DNA of 44,021 nt, from positions 1-44,021 of the forward strand of contig URCP01000017.1 of the NCBI GenBank assembly GCA_900546315.1. The letters run 5' to 3'. The notes under the pieces are model-generated. The model was not told where the DNA came from. It saw only the letters and a program-made list of their open reading frames with translations, and did not search any database. Source of the DNA: an uncultured Eubacteriales bacterium. Its GTDB lineage: Bacteria > Bacillota > Clostridia > Oscillospirales > CAG-272. The translations under genes were made by a program, and so were the position numbers. Of this stretch, positions 16,727 through 25,774 are shown in pieces; position 1 is the first letter of the stretch, and each line of letters begins with the position of its first letter.

Positions 16727-17905
16727 ATGAAAGAAGTACTTCTCCTGAAATACGGAGAGCTCATACTCAAGGGCGCGAACCGCTCGTATTTCGAGAATAT
16801 GCTGCTCAGAGAGCTGAAAACGAGAATAAAGCGCGCCGGGAATTTCGATATATACAAGGCGCAGTCGACCATATACGTCGAGCCGCTCGACGACTCCTGC
16901 GACCTCGACGCCGCGCTCGAGAGCGCGAAGAAGGTCTTCGGTATAATCTCGATAGGTCGTGCCTGCGTCTGCGAGAAGAATATCGACGCGATATTCGCCG
17001 CGACAAAGGAATACATCCCACAGTTTCTCACCGGTGTGAAGACCTTCAAGGCGGACGCGAGACGCGCCGACAAGACCTTCCCGATGACCTCGCCGGAGCT
17101 TGCCGGAGAGGTCGGAGCCGCCGTGCTCGAGGCAATGCCGCGCATTAAGGTCGACCTCGATCATCCGGAGGTCGTTGTGCGCGTCGAGATACGCGAGCAC
17201 GGAGCGTATATCCACGCCGGACAGATAAAGGGAGCCGGAGGAATGCCGCTCGGCTCGAGCGGACGCGGACTTCTGCTCCTCTCGGGCGGTATCGACAGCC
17301 CGGTCGCCGGATACATGATGGCGAAGCGCGGCGTCACAATCGAGGCGCTTCATTTCGAGAGCTTCCCGTACACGAGCGAGCGGGCGAAGGAAAAGGTCCT
17401 CGAGCTCGCGAAGCTCCTCTGCGAGTATACGACCCGCATCCGCGTTCATGTCATCTCGCTGACGAGGATACAGGAGGAGATCCGCGACAAGTGTGACGAG
17501 GACTATTTCACACTGCTCCTGCGGCGCTTTATGATGACCCTCGCCGAGAAGGTCGCGAGACGCAACAACTGCGGCGCGCTTATCACGGGTGAGAGCCTCG
17601 CGCAGGTCGCGAGCCAGACGATGCGGGCGATAGCCGTCACCGACTCGGTCGTTAATATGCCTGTCTTCAGACCCTGTATCGGGCTTGACAAGGAAGAGAT
17701 CGTCGAGATCGCGAGAAAGATCGGGACTTTTGAGACCTCGATACTGCCGTATGAGGACTGCTGCACCGTCTTCACCCCGAGGCATCCGAGGACCCGTCCG
17801 GAGATTGAAAAGGTCAAGGCGGAGGAGAGTAAGCTCGATTTCGACGCTCTCGTTGATGACGCTTTCGCGACGCTCGACACGATCGACGTCAGGATCGACG
17901 ACTGA
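16727..17905 (+). CDS. thiI: tRNA 4-thiouridine synthase / thiamine sulfur carrier (ThiI)
   Basis: The 392-residue protein starts MKEVLLLKYGEL, the usual ThiI beginning. An open frame extends 40 codons further upstream but only overlaps the lipid kinase. The N-terminal ferredoxin-like and THUMP domains occupy about residues 1-165. The PP-loop SGGIDSP (186-192) binds ATP for adenylation of U8 in tRNA. PYEDCCTVFTPRHP lies near the C-terminus. There is no rhodanese domain, as in B. subtilis ThiI. Sulfur would come from a cysteine desulfurase, and one is encoded at 2747-3934 in a different operon. Confidence 0.95.
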   Translation: MKEVLLLKYGELILKGANRSYFENMLLRELKTRIKRAGNFDIYKAQSTIYVEPLDDSCDLDAALESAKKVFGIISIGRACVCEKNIDAIFAATKEYIPQFLTGVKTFKADARRADKTFPMTSPELAGEVGAAVLEAMPRIKVDLDHPEVVVRVEIREHGAYIHAGQIKGAGGMPLGSSGRGLLLLSGGIDSPVAGYMMAKRGVTIEALHFESFPYTSERAKEKVLELAKLLCEYTTRIRVHVISLTRIQEEIRDKCDEDYFTLLLRRFMMTLAEKVARRNNCGALITGESLAQVASQTMRAIAVTDSVVNMPVFRPCIGLDKEEIVEIARKIGTFETSILPYEDCCTVFTPRHPRTRPEIEKVKAEESKLDFDALVDDAFATLDTIDVRIDD

Positions 17906-17992
17906 GCGGCGCGTCAAAGCGCAATTTGCGGACAAAATGACCGTCAGATTGTATAAAATTTAATGCACATCAATAAAAATGTGTTTATCCTC

Positions 17993-18021
17993 TTGACAGA
18001 GAGACGATTTTTGTATAAAAT
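17993..18021 (+). promoter_or_regulatory. rny promoter
   Basis: TTGACA (17993-17998), a 17-nt spacer and TAAAAT (18016-18021). The predicted leader runs about 130 nt to the rny start and contains a GC-rich hairpin near 18062-18090. Confidence 0.75.
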
Positions 18022-18157
18022 ATATGTATGTGTAATTATAATAATACTGCCGTAATTGTGCCGGGGCGGTCTCACAGAGCCGCGGCGCGGGCGATAAAGT
18101 AATTGCATATATAAAATTTTTGAATTGAATATTTACTTTAAGGAGGTGTTTCATACA

Positions 18158-19705
18158 TTGTTAGATGTAATAATAAGTATAATTGTTTCAGTCGTCGTGT
18201 GTATCCCGGTCGGCTTCGTACTCGGCATGACATACAGAAAAAAGGTCGGTGAGGCGGAGATCGGCAGTGCCGAGGAACAGGCTAAGAAGATCATCGAGGA
18301 AGGTCAGCGCACCGCTGAGAGCAAGAAAAAGGAAGCTCTCATAGCGGCGGGCGAGGAGATCCTCCACCAGAGGAACGACGCCGAAAAGGAGATCAAGGAC
18401 CGCAGAAGCGAGCTCTCAAGGCTCGAGGCGCGCGTCTCAAAGAAAGAAGAGCAGATCGACCGCAAGATCGAGAACCTCGAACGCAAGGACGATCAGCTCA
18501 CGAAAAAGCTCAAGGAGTGTTCGGACACCCGCGAGGAGATCGAGGCCATCAAGGTCCAGCATCTCGAGACACTCGAGAAGATCGCCGGTCTCACCGCCGA
18601 GGAGGCGAAAGAGCAGATCGTCTCGAGAATAGACGACGAGGTCAAGCATGAGACCGCTCAGCGCCTTATCGAGTATGAGCAGCAGTTCAAGGAAGAGGCC
18701 GACGTCAAGGCGAAGAACATACTGTCACTTGCCATTCAGCGCTGCGCTTCCGAGACGGTCGCGGAGACCACGGTTTCAGTCGTCGCTCTGCCGAACGACG
18801 AAATGAAGGGTCGCATAATCGGCCGCGAGGGAAGAAATATCCACGCTATCGAGGCTATGACCGGGGTCGACCTGATCATCGACGATACGCCCGAGGCTAT
18901 AACCCTTTCTAGCTTTGATCCGGTCCGCCGGGAGGTGGCGCGCATCGCGCTCGAGAAGCTTATCTCGGACGGACGCATTCATCCGGCGCGCATCGAGGAG
19001 ACGGTAGAGAAGGCTCGCCGCGAGGTCGACACGATGATCAAGCAGGCGGGCGAGAGAGCTACCTACGAGGTCGGTATCCACGGGCTGGCGCCTGAGATGA
19101 TAAAGCTCCTCGGACGGCTGAGATTCCGTACGAGCTACGGGCAGAATGTGCTCAACCATTCGATTGAGGTCGCGCTGCTGTCCGGCATGATCGCGGACGA
19201 GCTCGGCGTCGACAGCACGCTGGCAAAGCGCGCGGGACTGCTTCACGATATCGGCAAGGCGCTGACTCAGGAGATCGAGGGATCCCACGTTCAGCTCGGA
19301 GTCGACATCGCGAAGAAGTTCAAGGAGTCGAAGGAAGTCATCCACGCGATCGAGGCGCACCACAACGACGTCGAGCCGCAGACCATAACGGCTGTCATCG
19401 TACAGGCGGCGGACGCCATCTCCGCGGCGAGACCCGGAGCGAGACGCGAGGACCTCGAGAACTACATCAAGAGGCTCCAGAAGATCGAGGAGATCACCTA
19501 CAGCTTCCCGGGCGTCGACAAGGCTTACGCCATCCAGGCGGGCAGAGAAGTCCGCATAGCGGTGAAGCCGGAGGAGGTCAACGACGAGCAGATGGTGGTC
19601 ATCGCGCACGAGATCGTCAAGAAGCTCGAGAGCGAGCTCCAGTACCCGGGTCAGATCAAGGTCCACCTTATCCGCGAGAGCCGGGCTATCGACTACGCGA
19701 AGTAA
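18158..19705 (+). CDS. rny: ribonuclease Y
   Basis: The 515-residue protein has all RNase Y domains in order: an N-terminal membrane anchor (residues 2-24), a long charged coiled coil (about 30-195), a KH RNA-binding domain with GRIIGREGRNI, and an HD hydrolase domain with LLHDIGKA and the metal-binding HH pair in EAHHNDVEP. It starts bulk mRNA decay as an endonuclease at the membrane and is the core of the Gram-positive degradosome. The TTG at 18158 is chosen because AAGGAGGTG (18140-18148) precedes it; the open frame to 18125 would place the ribosome site inside the gene. Confidence 0.95.
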   Translation: MLDVIISIIVSVVVCIPVGFVLGMTYRKKVGEAEIGSAEEQAKKIIEEGQRTAESKKKEALIAAGEEILHQRNDAEKEIKDRRSELSRLEARVSKKEEQIDRKIENLERKDDQLTKKLKECSDTREEIEAIKVQHLETLEKIAGLTAEEAKEQIVSRIDDEVKHETAQRLIEYEQQFKEEADVKAKNILSLAIQRCASETVAETTVSVVALPNDEMKGRIIGREGRNIHAIEAMTGVDLIIDDTPEAITLSSFDPVRREVARIALEKLISDGRIHPARIEETVEKARREVDTMIKQAGERATYEVGIHGLAPEMIKLLGRLRFRTSYGQNVLNHSIEVALLSGMIADELGVDSTLAKRAGLLHDIGKALTQEIEGSHVQLGVDIAKKFKESKEVIHAIEAHHNDVEPQTITAVIVQAADAISAARPGARREDLENYIKRLQKIEEITYSFPGVDKAYAIQAGREVRIAVKPEEVNDEQMVVIAHEIVKKLESELQYPGQIKVHLIRESRAIDYAK

Positions 19706-19827
19706 AACAGATCGAAACTCAGAGATTCTTTATATTTTATAACTTTCCGACACGGCGTGATCCGGTCGATCAACATATATTTTATAAAGACGAAAACATA
19801 AGCTTTGAGCTTTTGATATACACGGGA

Positions 19828-19859
19828 GAGACTGTCATGCAGATGGCGGTCTCTTTTTT
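19828..19859 (+). terminator. rny terminator
   Basis: A 7-bp stem (19828-19834 with 19847-19853, one G-U pair) is followed by T6. The T tract overlaps the stop codon of the convergent gene. The 120 nt between rny and this hairpin hold no recognisable gene. Confidence 0.7.
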
Positions 19860-20820
19860 ACATGAGACCGGCGAAGCGCCTGACGGCGTCGCTTCCGCCT
19901 GACAGAATGGCGGAAAGCGGCGGGACAGACTTCCCACGGAGACGCTTCAGATATCCGGACGATATTTTCTCCACTAAGATTTTTTCAAGTCTGTCCGCGG
20001 CGACATAAAGTTTCTCCGCGGCGGCGCTGCGGTCGGGGAAGAAGCCGAGCCTGTCCGCGCTCTCGGGCGACAGCGGCACGGTCGGGAACGGCGAGCCTGC
20101 AACAAGTGAGAGAATGGCGTGCTCATAGCAGAGCTGCCCGAGGCTCAGCATATCTCCGGCGGGATGCGCGAGCTCGCTCAAGTACCTGTTCCACAGTTCA
20201 CCGGTCATCTCCGGCGGGAAGGCGTTCACAAAATCCGCCTCGGACGTCAGCTCCTCGAGGATATGTATAAGGCTGAGAATGCCGCGCACGGAGCGGTTCA
20301 CGGTCGGCATACTGTAGTCGACGCAGGAATAGTTCCGCCGCGCGTCGAAATACATATCATAGCCGCGTATGTACTTCTCAAGATCGCGGGAGACGAGGTC
20401 GTTATAGTAGACGCACATCACGTTTATTTTCGTCCGCTTCAGTTTGCGGAGCATCGAGAGCGCTTTCAGAACGTATTCGCGGTTTATTTTCAGTCCCTCG
20501 AGATAAATATTCTGAAGGCGCACCGAAAATATCACGACTGCCGACGCCTCGGGTGACAGCCTTGACAGCGCGAGGTCGGTGTTGTACAGGATCGAGCCGA
20601 GAAGCTCCGCCGCCGTGCCGCTCTCGACAGAATCCGATTCTCCGCGGGTGTATTTCGTTATGAGCCGCGCGAGCTCGTCGAAGATTTCCGACTCAAAGCG
20701 CGAGTAGTCCGCGTCGGTCACAAGCCCGCAGCGGAGAGCTTCGGCGGCGGTTGAGAGGGTCAGATTTCCGCGGTCGATTCTTTTGCGGTCGAAATCTTTG
20801 TATATAAGTTTGTCGTTCAT
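19858..20820 (-). CDS. uncharacterised protein, DUF6179-like
   Basis: I do not know a function for this 320-residue protein. It is predicted soluble, largely helical, with no signal peptide or catalytic motif that I can identify. Its partner gene just upstream resembles DUF6323, and DUF6179 proteins are, from memory, encoded next to DUF6323 in clostridia; the call rests mainly on this pairing. Segments such as LLGSILYNTDLALSRLS and LSLGQLCYEHAILSLVAG look conserved in type. It starts ATG and overlaps the partner by 4 nt (ATGA), so the two are translationally coupled and probably form a complex. Confidence 0.6.
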   Translation of the reverse strand: MNDKLIYKDFDRKRIDRGNLTLSTAAEALRCGLVTDADYSRFESEIFDELARLITKYTRGESDSVESGTAAELLGSILYNTDLALSRLSPEASAVVIFSVRLQNIYLEGLKINREYVLKALSMLRKLKRTKINVMCVYYNDLVSRDLEKYIRGYDMYFDARRNYSCVDYSMPTVNRSVRGILSLIHILEELTSEADFVNAFPPEMTGELWNRYLSELAHPAGDMLSLGQLCYEHAILSLVAGSPFPTVPLSPESADRLGFFPDRSAAAEKLYVAADRLEKILVEKISSGYLKRLRGKSVPPLSAILSGGSDAVRRFAGLM

Positions 20821-21305
20821 TCTGTTTCATCCTCCTGGTTTTCCGGCATTCCTTCAAAATCCCCGTTGCTTCCTCCGGCGAGAGAGGTTATCAGCCCCTC
20901 GCACTGGGAGGTCAGCAGCTCTGTCGAGCCGGCGCATATGCCCTCGAAGCGGTCATACATGAAGTCGGCGAGGTCGGCGTCGCTGATGCCGTCACGCGTC
21001 TCGGTCTTGATGAAATAGAACAGCTCGGCGAGATACCCGATGAGCTCCGCGAAGCCGTCCGGCGGCACATATGAGGATAAGCGGAACTTTTTTATCAGCC
21101 GCCCGACAGCGCCGATTCCGATTTCTATCCTCTGATTGTCAACGAGCGCGCGCGAGCGTATCTCCGCGAGTCCCATCGCTTCCTCTCTTGAAAGGGTGTG
21201 TCCGCCGTCGGCGGAATTCCCGGCGATATCAAGTATTGCCGCCGCGTCACCGTCGACGTTCGTCCGCGCGGCAAAAGCGCGGTTCAATAATGTCAGCTCA
21301 TTCAC
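20817..21305 (-). CDS. uncharacterised protein, DUF6323-like
   Basis: The 162-residue protein is acidic and probably helical. The segment from TLSREEAMGLAEIRSRALVD through RIEIGIGAVGRLIKKFRLS and AELFYFIKTETRDGISDADL is the part I associate with DUF6323. The function is unknown. The GTG at 21305 is preferred: AAAGGAGA lies 7-8 nt before it, whereas the open frame to 21542 crosses the promoter. Transcription should start near 21437 from a perfect consensus promoter, so the pair is probably well expressed. It is followed by the DUF6179-like gene with a 4-nt overlap. Confidence 0.65.
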   Translation of the reverse strand: MNELTLLNRAFAARTNVDGDAAAILDIAGNSADGGHTLSREEAMGLAEIRSRALVDNQRIEIGIGAVGRLIKKFRLSSYVPPDGFAELIGYLAELFYFIKTETRDGISDADLADFMYDRFEGICAGSTELLTSQCEGLITSLAGGSNGDFEGMPENQEDETE

Positions 21306-21360
21306 GAAAACATCTCCTTTGAAAAAATGTGAACTGCGTGTAAATAATAGCCGAAAGCAC

Positions 21361-21389
21361 TTGACTTTTGCTCTTGAATGTGCTATACT
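21361..21389 (+). promoter_or_regulatory. rightward promoter with no gene, antisense to the DUF6323 leader
   Basis: TTGACT (21361-21366), a 17-nt spacer and TATACT (21384-21389) form a good sigma-A promoter on the plus strand. The predicted start near 21396 would give a short RNA that overlaps the leader of the minus-strand DUF6323 transcript. The hairpin at 21513-21550 could end it. Confidence 0.5.
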
Positions 21390-21443
21390 ATTTTCGGATA
21401 ATGAGAAGTGTATAATTCGGTGTGAAAATATAGACACGGAATA

Positions 21444-21472
21444 ATTATAGCATTTGGCGGGAGATCTGTCAA
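21444..21472 (-). promoter_or_regulatory. consensus promoter of the DUF6323/DUF6179 pair
   Basis: On the minus strand a perfect TTGACA (21467-21472), 17-nt spacer and perfect TATAAT (21444-21449), as at rnpB. Confidence 0.85.
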
Positions 21473-21512
21473 GTGTTTTTTTGATTTTTGAGAAAATGTT
21501 CACAATTGAAAG

Positions 21513-21550
21513 ATGAGCCTGTGGGACGGTTGCTGGTCTCACAGGCTCAT
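21513..21550. terminator. hairpin terminator of the ECF operon
   Basis: A perfect 11-bp stem (ATGAGCCTGTG, 21513-21523, with 21540-21550) lies just after the exported-protein gene. T tracts on both sides are weak, so strength and direction are uncertain. Confidence 0.6.
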
Positions 21551-21560
21551 TTGATAATAT

Positions 21561-22439
21561 TTATCTCGCCGTCGGCGTATAGTCCGCGAAAGCCGCGGCG
21601 TCAAACCTGCCGACCGGGGTTTCCGTGGCGGTGTCGAATTCTGTTGCGTAAGTAAAGATGACGACATCGCCGTTCTTTTTGCCCTCGAAGCTCAGGATAA
21701 CGCCGGTCTCCTCGTCGACGCTCATGGAGAAGGAATCGATCCCGTGCTTTGCCGCGAAGTAATCGGAAGGGACGCCGGTTATAACGACGCGTGAGCGTCC
21801 GGTGTCCGGGTGGATCACCGGCTCGTCCGACATCTCCCATGAGCCGGTGTCCGAGAGAACGCTGAACGCGAGCTCCTGCGGGACTAGACAATAGGACGCG
21901 AGCGGGCAGTTCGTGATGTTTCTCCTGTAGCGGTAGCAGGGTATTCCGTCCTCATACGTGATCCGCTCGTCAAGCGGGATGTACGGCGTGTCGCTCCGGG
22001 TGTACACCGGCAGACAGTCCGGTGTGTATCGTTTTGTCCTGTGGTCGATACTGACCATTCCCATGTTCGTGTCGGAATATGTCTCGGAGACGGTCACGCC
22101 GTTTTCCGCGACGCTCTGATGTGACAGTCCGGCGGATATGTCGACGTTGAAGGTCAGGGTCGTCTCACCGTCGCCGATCATGTTCGTTCTCGCGGTCATG
22201 TAAACGCGGTCAAGGCGGTCGATCGTGTTCAGGACCTTGTCGAGAACGGCGCTCTTCGGGTCAGTGATATTCTCAGCTGAAGTGTCCGGTTCGGACGGGG
22301 CGGTCAGACGCACTGACGCGTTCTTGTAGTCTGTCGGCTCGCGCGTGAAGATCTCCGTTTTGGTCGGATAAAGCGCGCAGACCGAGACCGCGAGCGCCGC
22401 CAGCGGGACGACGGACAGTGTTCTTATATGCTTTTTCAT
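21561..22439 (-). CDS. exported protein of unknown function in an ECF sigma operon
   Basis: The 292-residue protein begins MKKHIRTLSVVPLAALAVSVCAL, a signal peptide or membrane anchor. The rest is predicted extracellular and beta-rich, with three cysteines in the middle (GIPCYRYRR, TNCPLASYC). The overall shape, an average-size exported protein with statements such as VDEETGVILSFEGKKNG, resembles outer lipoprotein-sorting or RsiB/LolA-like sensors of sigma modules, but I cannot assign it. It follows an ECF sigma factor and a DUF4367 membrane protein, 162 nt after the latter. A role in sensing or in the regulated response is inferred from position only. Confidence 0.7.
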   Translation of the reverse strand: MKKHIRTLSVVPLAALAVSVCALYPTKTEIFTREPTDYKNASVRLTAPSEPDTSAENITDPKSAVLDKVLNTIDRLDRVYMTARTNMIGDGETTLTFNVDISAGLSHQSVAENGVTVSETYSDTNMGMVSIDHRTKRYTPDCLPVYTRSDTPYIPLDERITYEDGIPCYRYRRNITNCPLASYCLVPQELAFSVLSDTGSWEMSDEPVIHPDTGRSRVVITGVPSDYFAAKHGIDSFSMSVDEETGVILSFEGKKNGDVVIFTYATEFDTATETPVGRFDAAAFADYTPTAR

Positions 22440-22601
22440 GATGATCTCCTTTTCTGTGATTTGGAGTGGCGAACCGCTTCTGCCCTATATAACGTCGGAG
22501 CACGCGTTTTCCTGCCGCGGAAATTCCGGGCAGAATGAAAAATCAGCGTTATCAACAAATCACATGGCTGAAGTTTGTATACTGTGACAATCAGTATCCG
22601 T

Positions 22602-23288
22602 TTATCCGACAGATTCCGCGATGCGGATAACATCATCGCGTGAGAGCGACTTGTCATAGACCGACAGCGCATACTGATAGGTATCGTCGCTCCAGACGAG
22701 CGTCATGTGCTCACCCTCCGTGTCGTATACGGCGAGAAGGGCGTCATGACCGGAGATGCTGACGCGGCTCAGGGTACAGGTCTCGCTGTCGATCCACTGG
22801 GAATTGTCAGACTTGTATTCCTGAGAATAGGACATGACCTTCACGTCGCCGACCTTCCAGACGAGGGCGTATAATGCCGGTGAATCCGTTTTTACGGTTT
22901 CGGCGTAATCTTCCGGAACCCATGACGGGCGGCGCTTTGTGAACTCTCCGTCGACCGACGATGTTTCGGCGAAGTCTTCGAAGCCGATCGAGATATAGTC
23001 GGAAAACCATGAGGCGACTGTGTTCCATATGTCCGCTCGGATAGTCTCGTTCCCGAGAGCCGCGGTGAGGACGGCGGCGGACACGATCAGTATTATCGCC
23101 GCCGTTCTGAGAGTGCCATTCCGTCCCGCGCCGTGCGAGCGGATAACGCGGAGCATCTTCATATGGAAACGCCGCGGGACACGCATAGTCTGTGTATCGG
23201 TTTTTTCGAGGTCCGCGGCTGTCATATCTGTGAGGATATCTCCGGCGAGGGTTATCAGCTCGTCGGGATTGCGGTTCTTTTCACTCAT
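22602..23288 (-). CDS. DUF4367-type membrane protein, probable anti-sigma factor
   Basis: The 228-residue protein has a cytosolic N-terminus of about 60 residues, one transmembrane helix (TAAIILIVSAAVLTAAL, about 62-78) and an extracellular C-terminal domain ending YQYALSVYDKSLSRDDVIRIAESV, the pattern of DUF4367. The single-helix layout and direct coupling to an ECF sigma gene (8-nt overlap) are typical of anti-sigma factors that hold the sigma at the membrane. The N-terminus lacks a zinc-binding HxxxCxxC motif, so it would be a non-ZAS type. The signal is unknown. Confidence 0.75.
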   Translation of the reverse strand: MSEKNRNPDELITLAGDILTDMTAADLEKTDTQTMRVPRRFHMKMLRVIRSHGAGRNGTLRTAAIILIVSAAVLTAALGNETIRADIWNTVASWFSDYISIGFEDFAETSSVDGEFTKRRPSWVPEDYAETVKTDSPALYALVWKVGDVKVMSYSQEYKSDNSQWIDSETCTLSRVSISGHDALLAVYDTEGEHMTLVWSDDTYQYALSVYDKSLSRDDVIRIAESVG

Positions 23289-23862
23289 TTATTTCGTCAC
23301 TGTCTTTCATGTATTCTTCAAGATTTTCGCGCAGCTTCAGCTTCGCCCTCGCGAGACGCTTGTTCACGGCGTTCGGCGTCACGCGCAGGATTTTCGCCGC
23401 CTCGTCGCTTGTGTAACCGTGTATCATTCTGAGCAGGATGACGTCGCGGTGCTCGTCGGACAGTCCGGCGACGGCTTCACGCACGACGTGCGCCGTTTCG
23501 GCGGATACCGCGAGCTCGGGGATTGTTGGTCCGTCGTCCGGCGGCTCCGGCGTCGTTTCGTCATCGTCGGACAGAATTTCCTTTTTCATGCGGCGGGCGC
23601 GCTTTCTGTATATGTCGATCGCCGCGTATTTCGTGTATATGTAAAGCTGGCTCGCGATCTCGCGGTCGGACTTTCCGATGAAGCGGGAGATGTTTCCGAT
23701 GACGCCGAGAACGGCGTTCTCAACCGCGTCTTCGGCGTCGTGCCGGTTTCCGGTTATCCCGAGCGCCTCGGCGTACAGCTTCTTCTCGTATTTCAGGTAA
23801 ATGTCCTCGACAAATCCGCGCTCGTCCGGGGACAGAACGGCGAGCGCCGCGAGTGAGAGCAT
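23281..23862 (-). CDS. ECF-type RNA polymerase sigma factor
   Basis: The 193-residue protein has sigma region 2 (DIYLKYEKKLYAEALGITG ... DAEDAVENAVLGVI) and region 4 with a helix-turn-helix (DEHRDVILLRMIHGYTSDEAAKILRVTPNAVNKRLARA). It would redirect RNA polymerase to a small regulon. The ATG at 23862 is preferred because AAAGGAGG lies 7 nt before it; a start 7 codons upstream would include the ribosome site. It overlaps the DUF4367 gene by 8 nt. The upstream promoter looks like sigma-A rather than an ECF type, so I see no direct evidence of autoregulation. Confidence 0.9.
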   Translation of the reverse strand: MLSLAALAVLSPDERGFVEDIYLKYEKKLYAEALGITGNRHDAEDAVENAVLGVIGNISRFIGKSDREIASQLYIYTKYAAIDIYRKRARRMKKEILSDDDETTPEPPDDGPTIPELAVSAETAHVVREAVAGLSDEHRDVILLRMIHGYTSDEAAKILRVTPNAVNKRLARAKLKLRENLEEYMKDSDEINE

Positions 23863-23900
23863 GGCGGTCCCTCCTTTCCGCATACAGCGTTATCGTGTAT

Positions 23901-23930
23901 ATTTTATCATAATAATACTGTATTTGTCAA
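23901..23930 (-). promoter_or_regulatory. promoter of the ECF sigma operon
   Basis: On the minus strand TTGACA (23925-23930), 18-nt spacer and TAAAAT (23901-23906). Confidence 0.65.
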
Positions 23931-24013
23931 TATGTACCGGTGAAAAACACGCGGATGGCTATATTGCACAAAAATGGACAGCTATTTTCTACGGTGTGAA
24001 GCGCTGAATACTC

Positions 24014-24042
24014 TTTACAAATCTGTCGGTCGGTGGTATAAT
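24014..24042 (+). promoter_or_regulatory. promoter of the solute-binding lipoprotein
   Basis: TTTACA (24014-24019), 17-nt spacer with extended -10 TGG, and TATAAT (24037-24042). It is divergent from the ECF promoter. Confidence 0.75.
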
Positions 24043-24100
24043 TAAATGAGTGGTAAATACAGAGCCGGAGCGCTCAACAGAAACGAAAAGGAGAACAATC

Positions 24101-25603
24101 ATGCCACGTAAGCACCGAATCCTCTCACTTGTCCTGCTCGCGCTTATCCTTTCCCAGACCGCCTGCGGAGCGGAACAGCAGGGAACCGCGGACACAGACG
24201 CGCAGACCTCAGCCGATGATACCGGAACGACCGACGAGACTACAACGGTCGGGTTCGAATACCCGGACGTCAATTACGACGGAGCCGAATTCCGCATACT
24301 CAATTTCGATCAGCTCTGGAATATGTACATACACCTCGATTCGCCGGAGATAGACGGAGAGGTTCTGAACGACGCCGTTTACGCCCGCAACCGCAAGGTA
24401 GAACAGAAGCTCGGCTGCAAGATAGTCGAGAAGACTTTCGAAAACGACACCGCGAACACCTTATCCAGAATAACCGACCATGCGAAGACGTCGATAATGT
24501 CCGGTGAGGACGAGTATGACGTCATGATGCTGCCGGTCAGTGAGGCTCCCGACCTTATCACCGGCGGGTATCTTCAGGATCTCAAATCAATGCCCGAGTT
24601 CAAATTTGACGGCGAGTGGTGGGATCAGGAGATAATCGGCGCGACTACGTTCGATAACAGGCTGTATTTCGCGTCCGGCGCGGCTAACCTCATGGCGTTT
24701 GACAGTATGTGGTGCCTGTTCTTCAACGAGAATATGGCGGAGAATCACTAGCTTGATATGCCCTACGACCTCGTCCGCGAGGGCAAATGGACTATCGACG
24801 AGGCGACGAAGTACGCGAAGGCGGTCGCCAACCTGAACGGCGACGAGTCCTGGAAGTGGTCGAAGGACGGGAAGTGTGTCTACGGCATATCGTCGCATCA
24901 GAACTCGCCGGAGCATTTCTGGTTCTCAGCGGGAGAGTTTACTCTCGACACCGGCAAGAACGGCGAGCCGGAGTTCGCCCTCGGGAGCGACCGCTTCTAC
25001 GGCGTCATGGATAAGCTCGCCGTACTGCTGAACGGCAAGGAGGGCACCACCCTCAAGGCGAACAACACCGACTTCGACGCGGACAACGGCGGATATGTCT
25101 ATGTCTTCACGACCGGACGCTCCTTCTTCATGACCGGCGAGATAAAGGCGGCGCAGCTCATGCGCGACATGACCGACACCTTCGGCATAGTTCCGTTCCC
25201 GAAATACGACGAGAGCCAGTCGCAGTACTACACGAGCCTTGTCTCACAGCTCTTCTATATGACGATCCCGTCGACGAACACGAACACCTCGAGAACCGCG
25301 ACGATATACGAGGCGCTGACGCACGAGAGCTATCTGAGTGTCATACCGACCTACTACAGCAATGTCGTCGAGCAGAAAGGGCTCAGAAACGAGGATTCTA
25401 TAGATATGCTCGAGATAATGAGACAGACCCGTGCCGTAGATGTCGCGACGATATTCAACTGGAGTTCGAATCTGCGCTCCACGCTCAACACGAAGCTGTT
25501 CAACGGAAACTCACAGGTTGCGTCCGACATAGCCGCGCAGCAGACCAAGGTCGAGGCGTCGATGCAGAAATTCTTTGACTTCCTCGCGGAACAGAACGGC
25601 TGA
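24101..25603 (+). pseudogene. extracellular solute-binding lipoprotein interrupted by one in-frame TAG
   Basis: The reading frame of 501 codons encodes an ABC-transporter-type (family 1) binding protein. It has a signal peptide and lipobox SQTAC-G (cysteine near residue 22), a serine/threonine/aspartate-rich linker, then a two-lobe binding domain with NYDGAEFRIL, KLGCKIVEKT and KYDESQSQYYTSLVSQ. A TAG codon at 24749-24751 (codon 217) splits it, and the same frame continues at once with LDMPYDLVREGKWTID, a stretch typical of the intact family. No other lesion is visible. The ATG at 24101 follows AAAGGAGA. No permease genes are near, so it is an orphan. It is either a recent pseudogene or a gene read through UAG. 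Confidence 0.85.
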
Positions 25604-25631
25604 TAAATAAATATCAAAACGAAAAAAACTT

Positions 25632-25669
25632 AAAATACCCGTACCGGCACGTTTCTGGGCGGGTATTTT
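25632..25669 (+). terminator. terminator of the solute-binding gene
   Basis: A 10-bp stem (AAAATACCCG with CGGGTATTTT) carries A and T tracts on its arms. Confidence 0.75.
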
Positions 25670-25765
25670 CGCTTGCTTTGGCGCCGGGTCGACAATTTCA
25701 GAAAAAACTCTTTTTTTCACGGGAATAATTTCGGCATTGTTGCTATTTTCTTTCGGACGATTTTG

Positions 25766-25774
25766 TGATATAAT
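25766..25774 (+). promoter_or_regulatory. extended -10 promoter of typA
   Basis: TGATATAAT with a poor -35 (TTTTCT, 25746-25751). A hairpin with a GC-rich stem follows in the leader near 25788-25806. Confidence 0.6.

Noticed and set aside
24749..24751. Selenocysteine codon
   Set aside because: Selenocysteine uses TGA, not TAG, and no SECIS-like hairpin follows.
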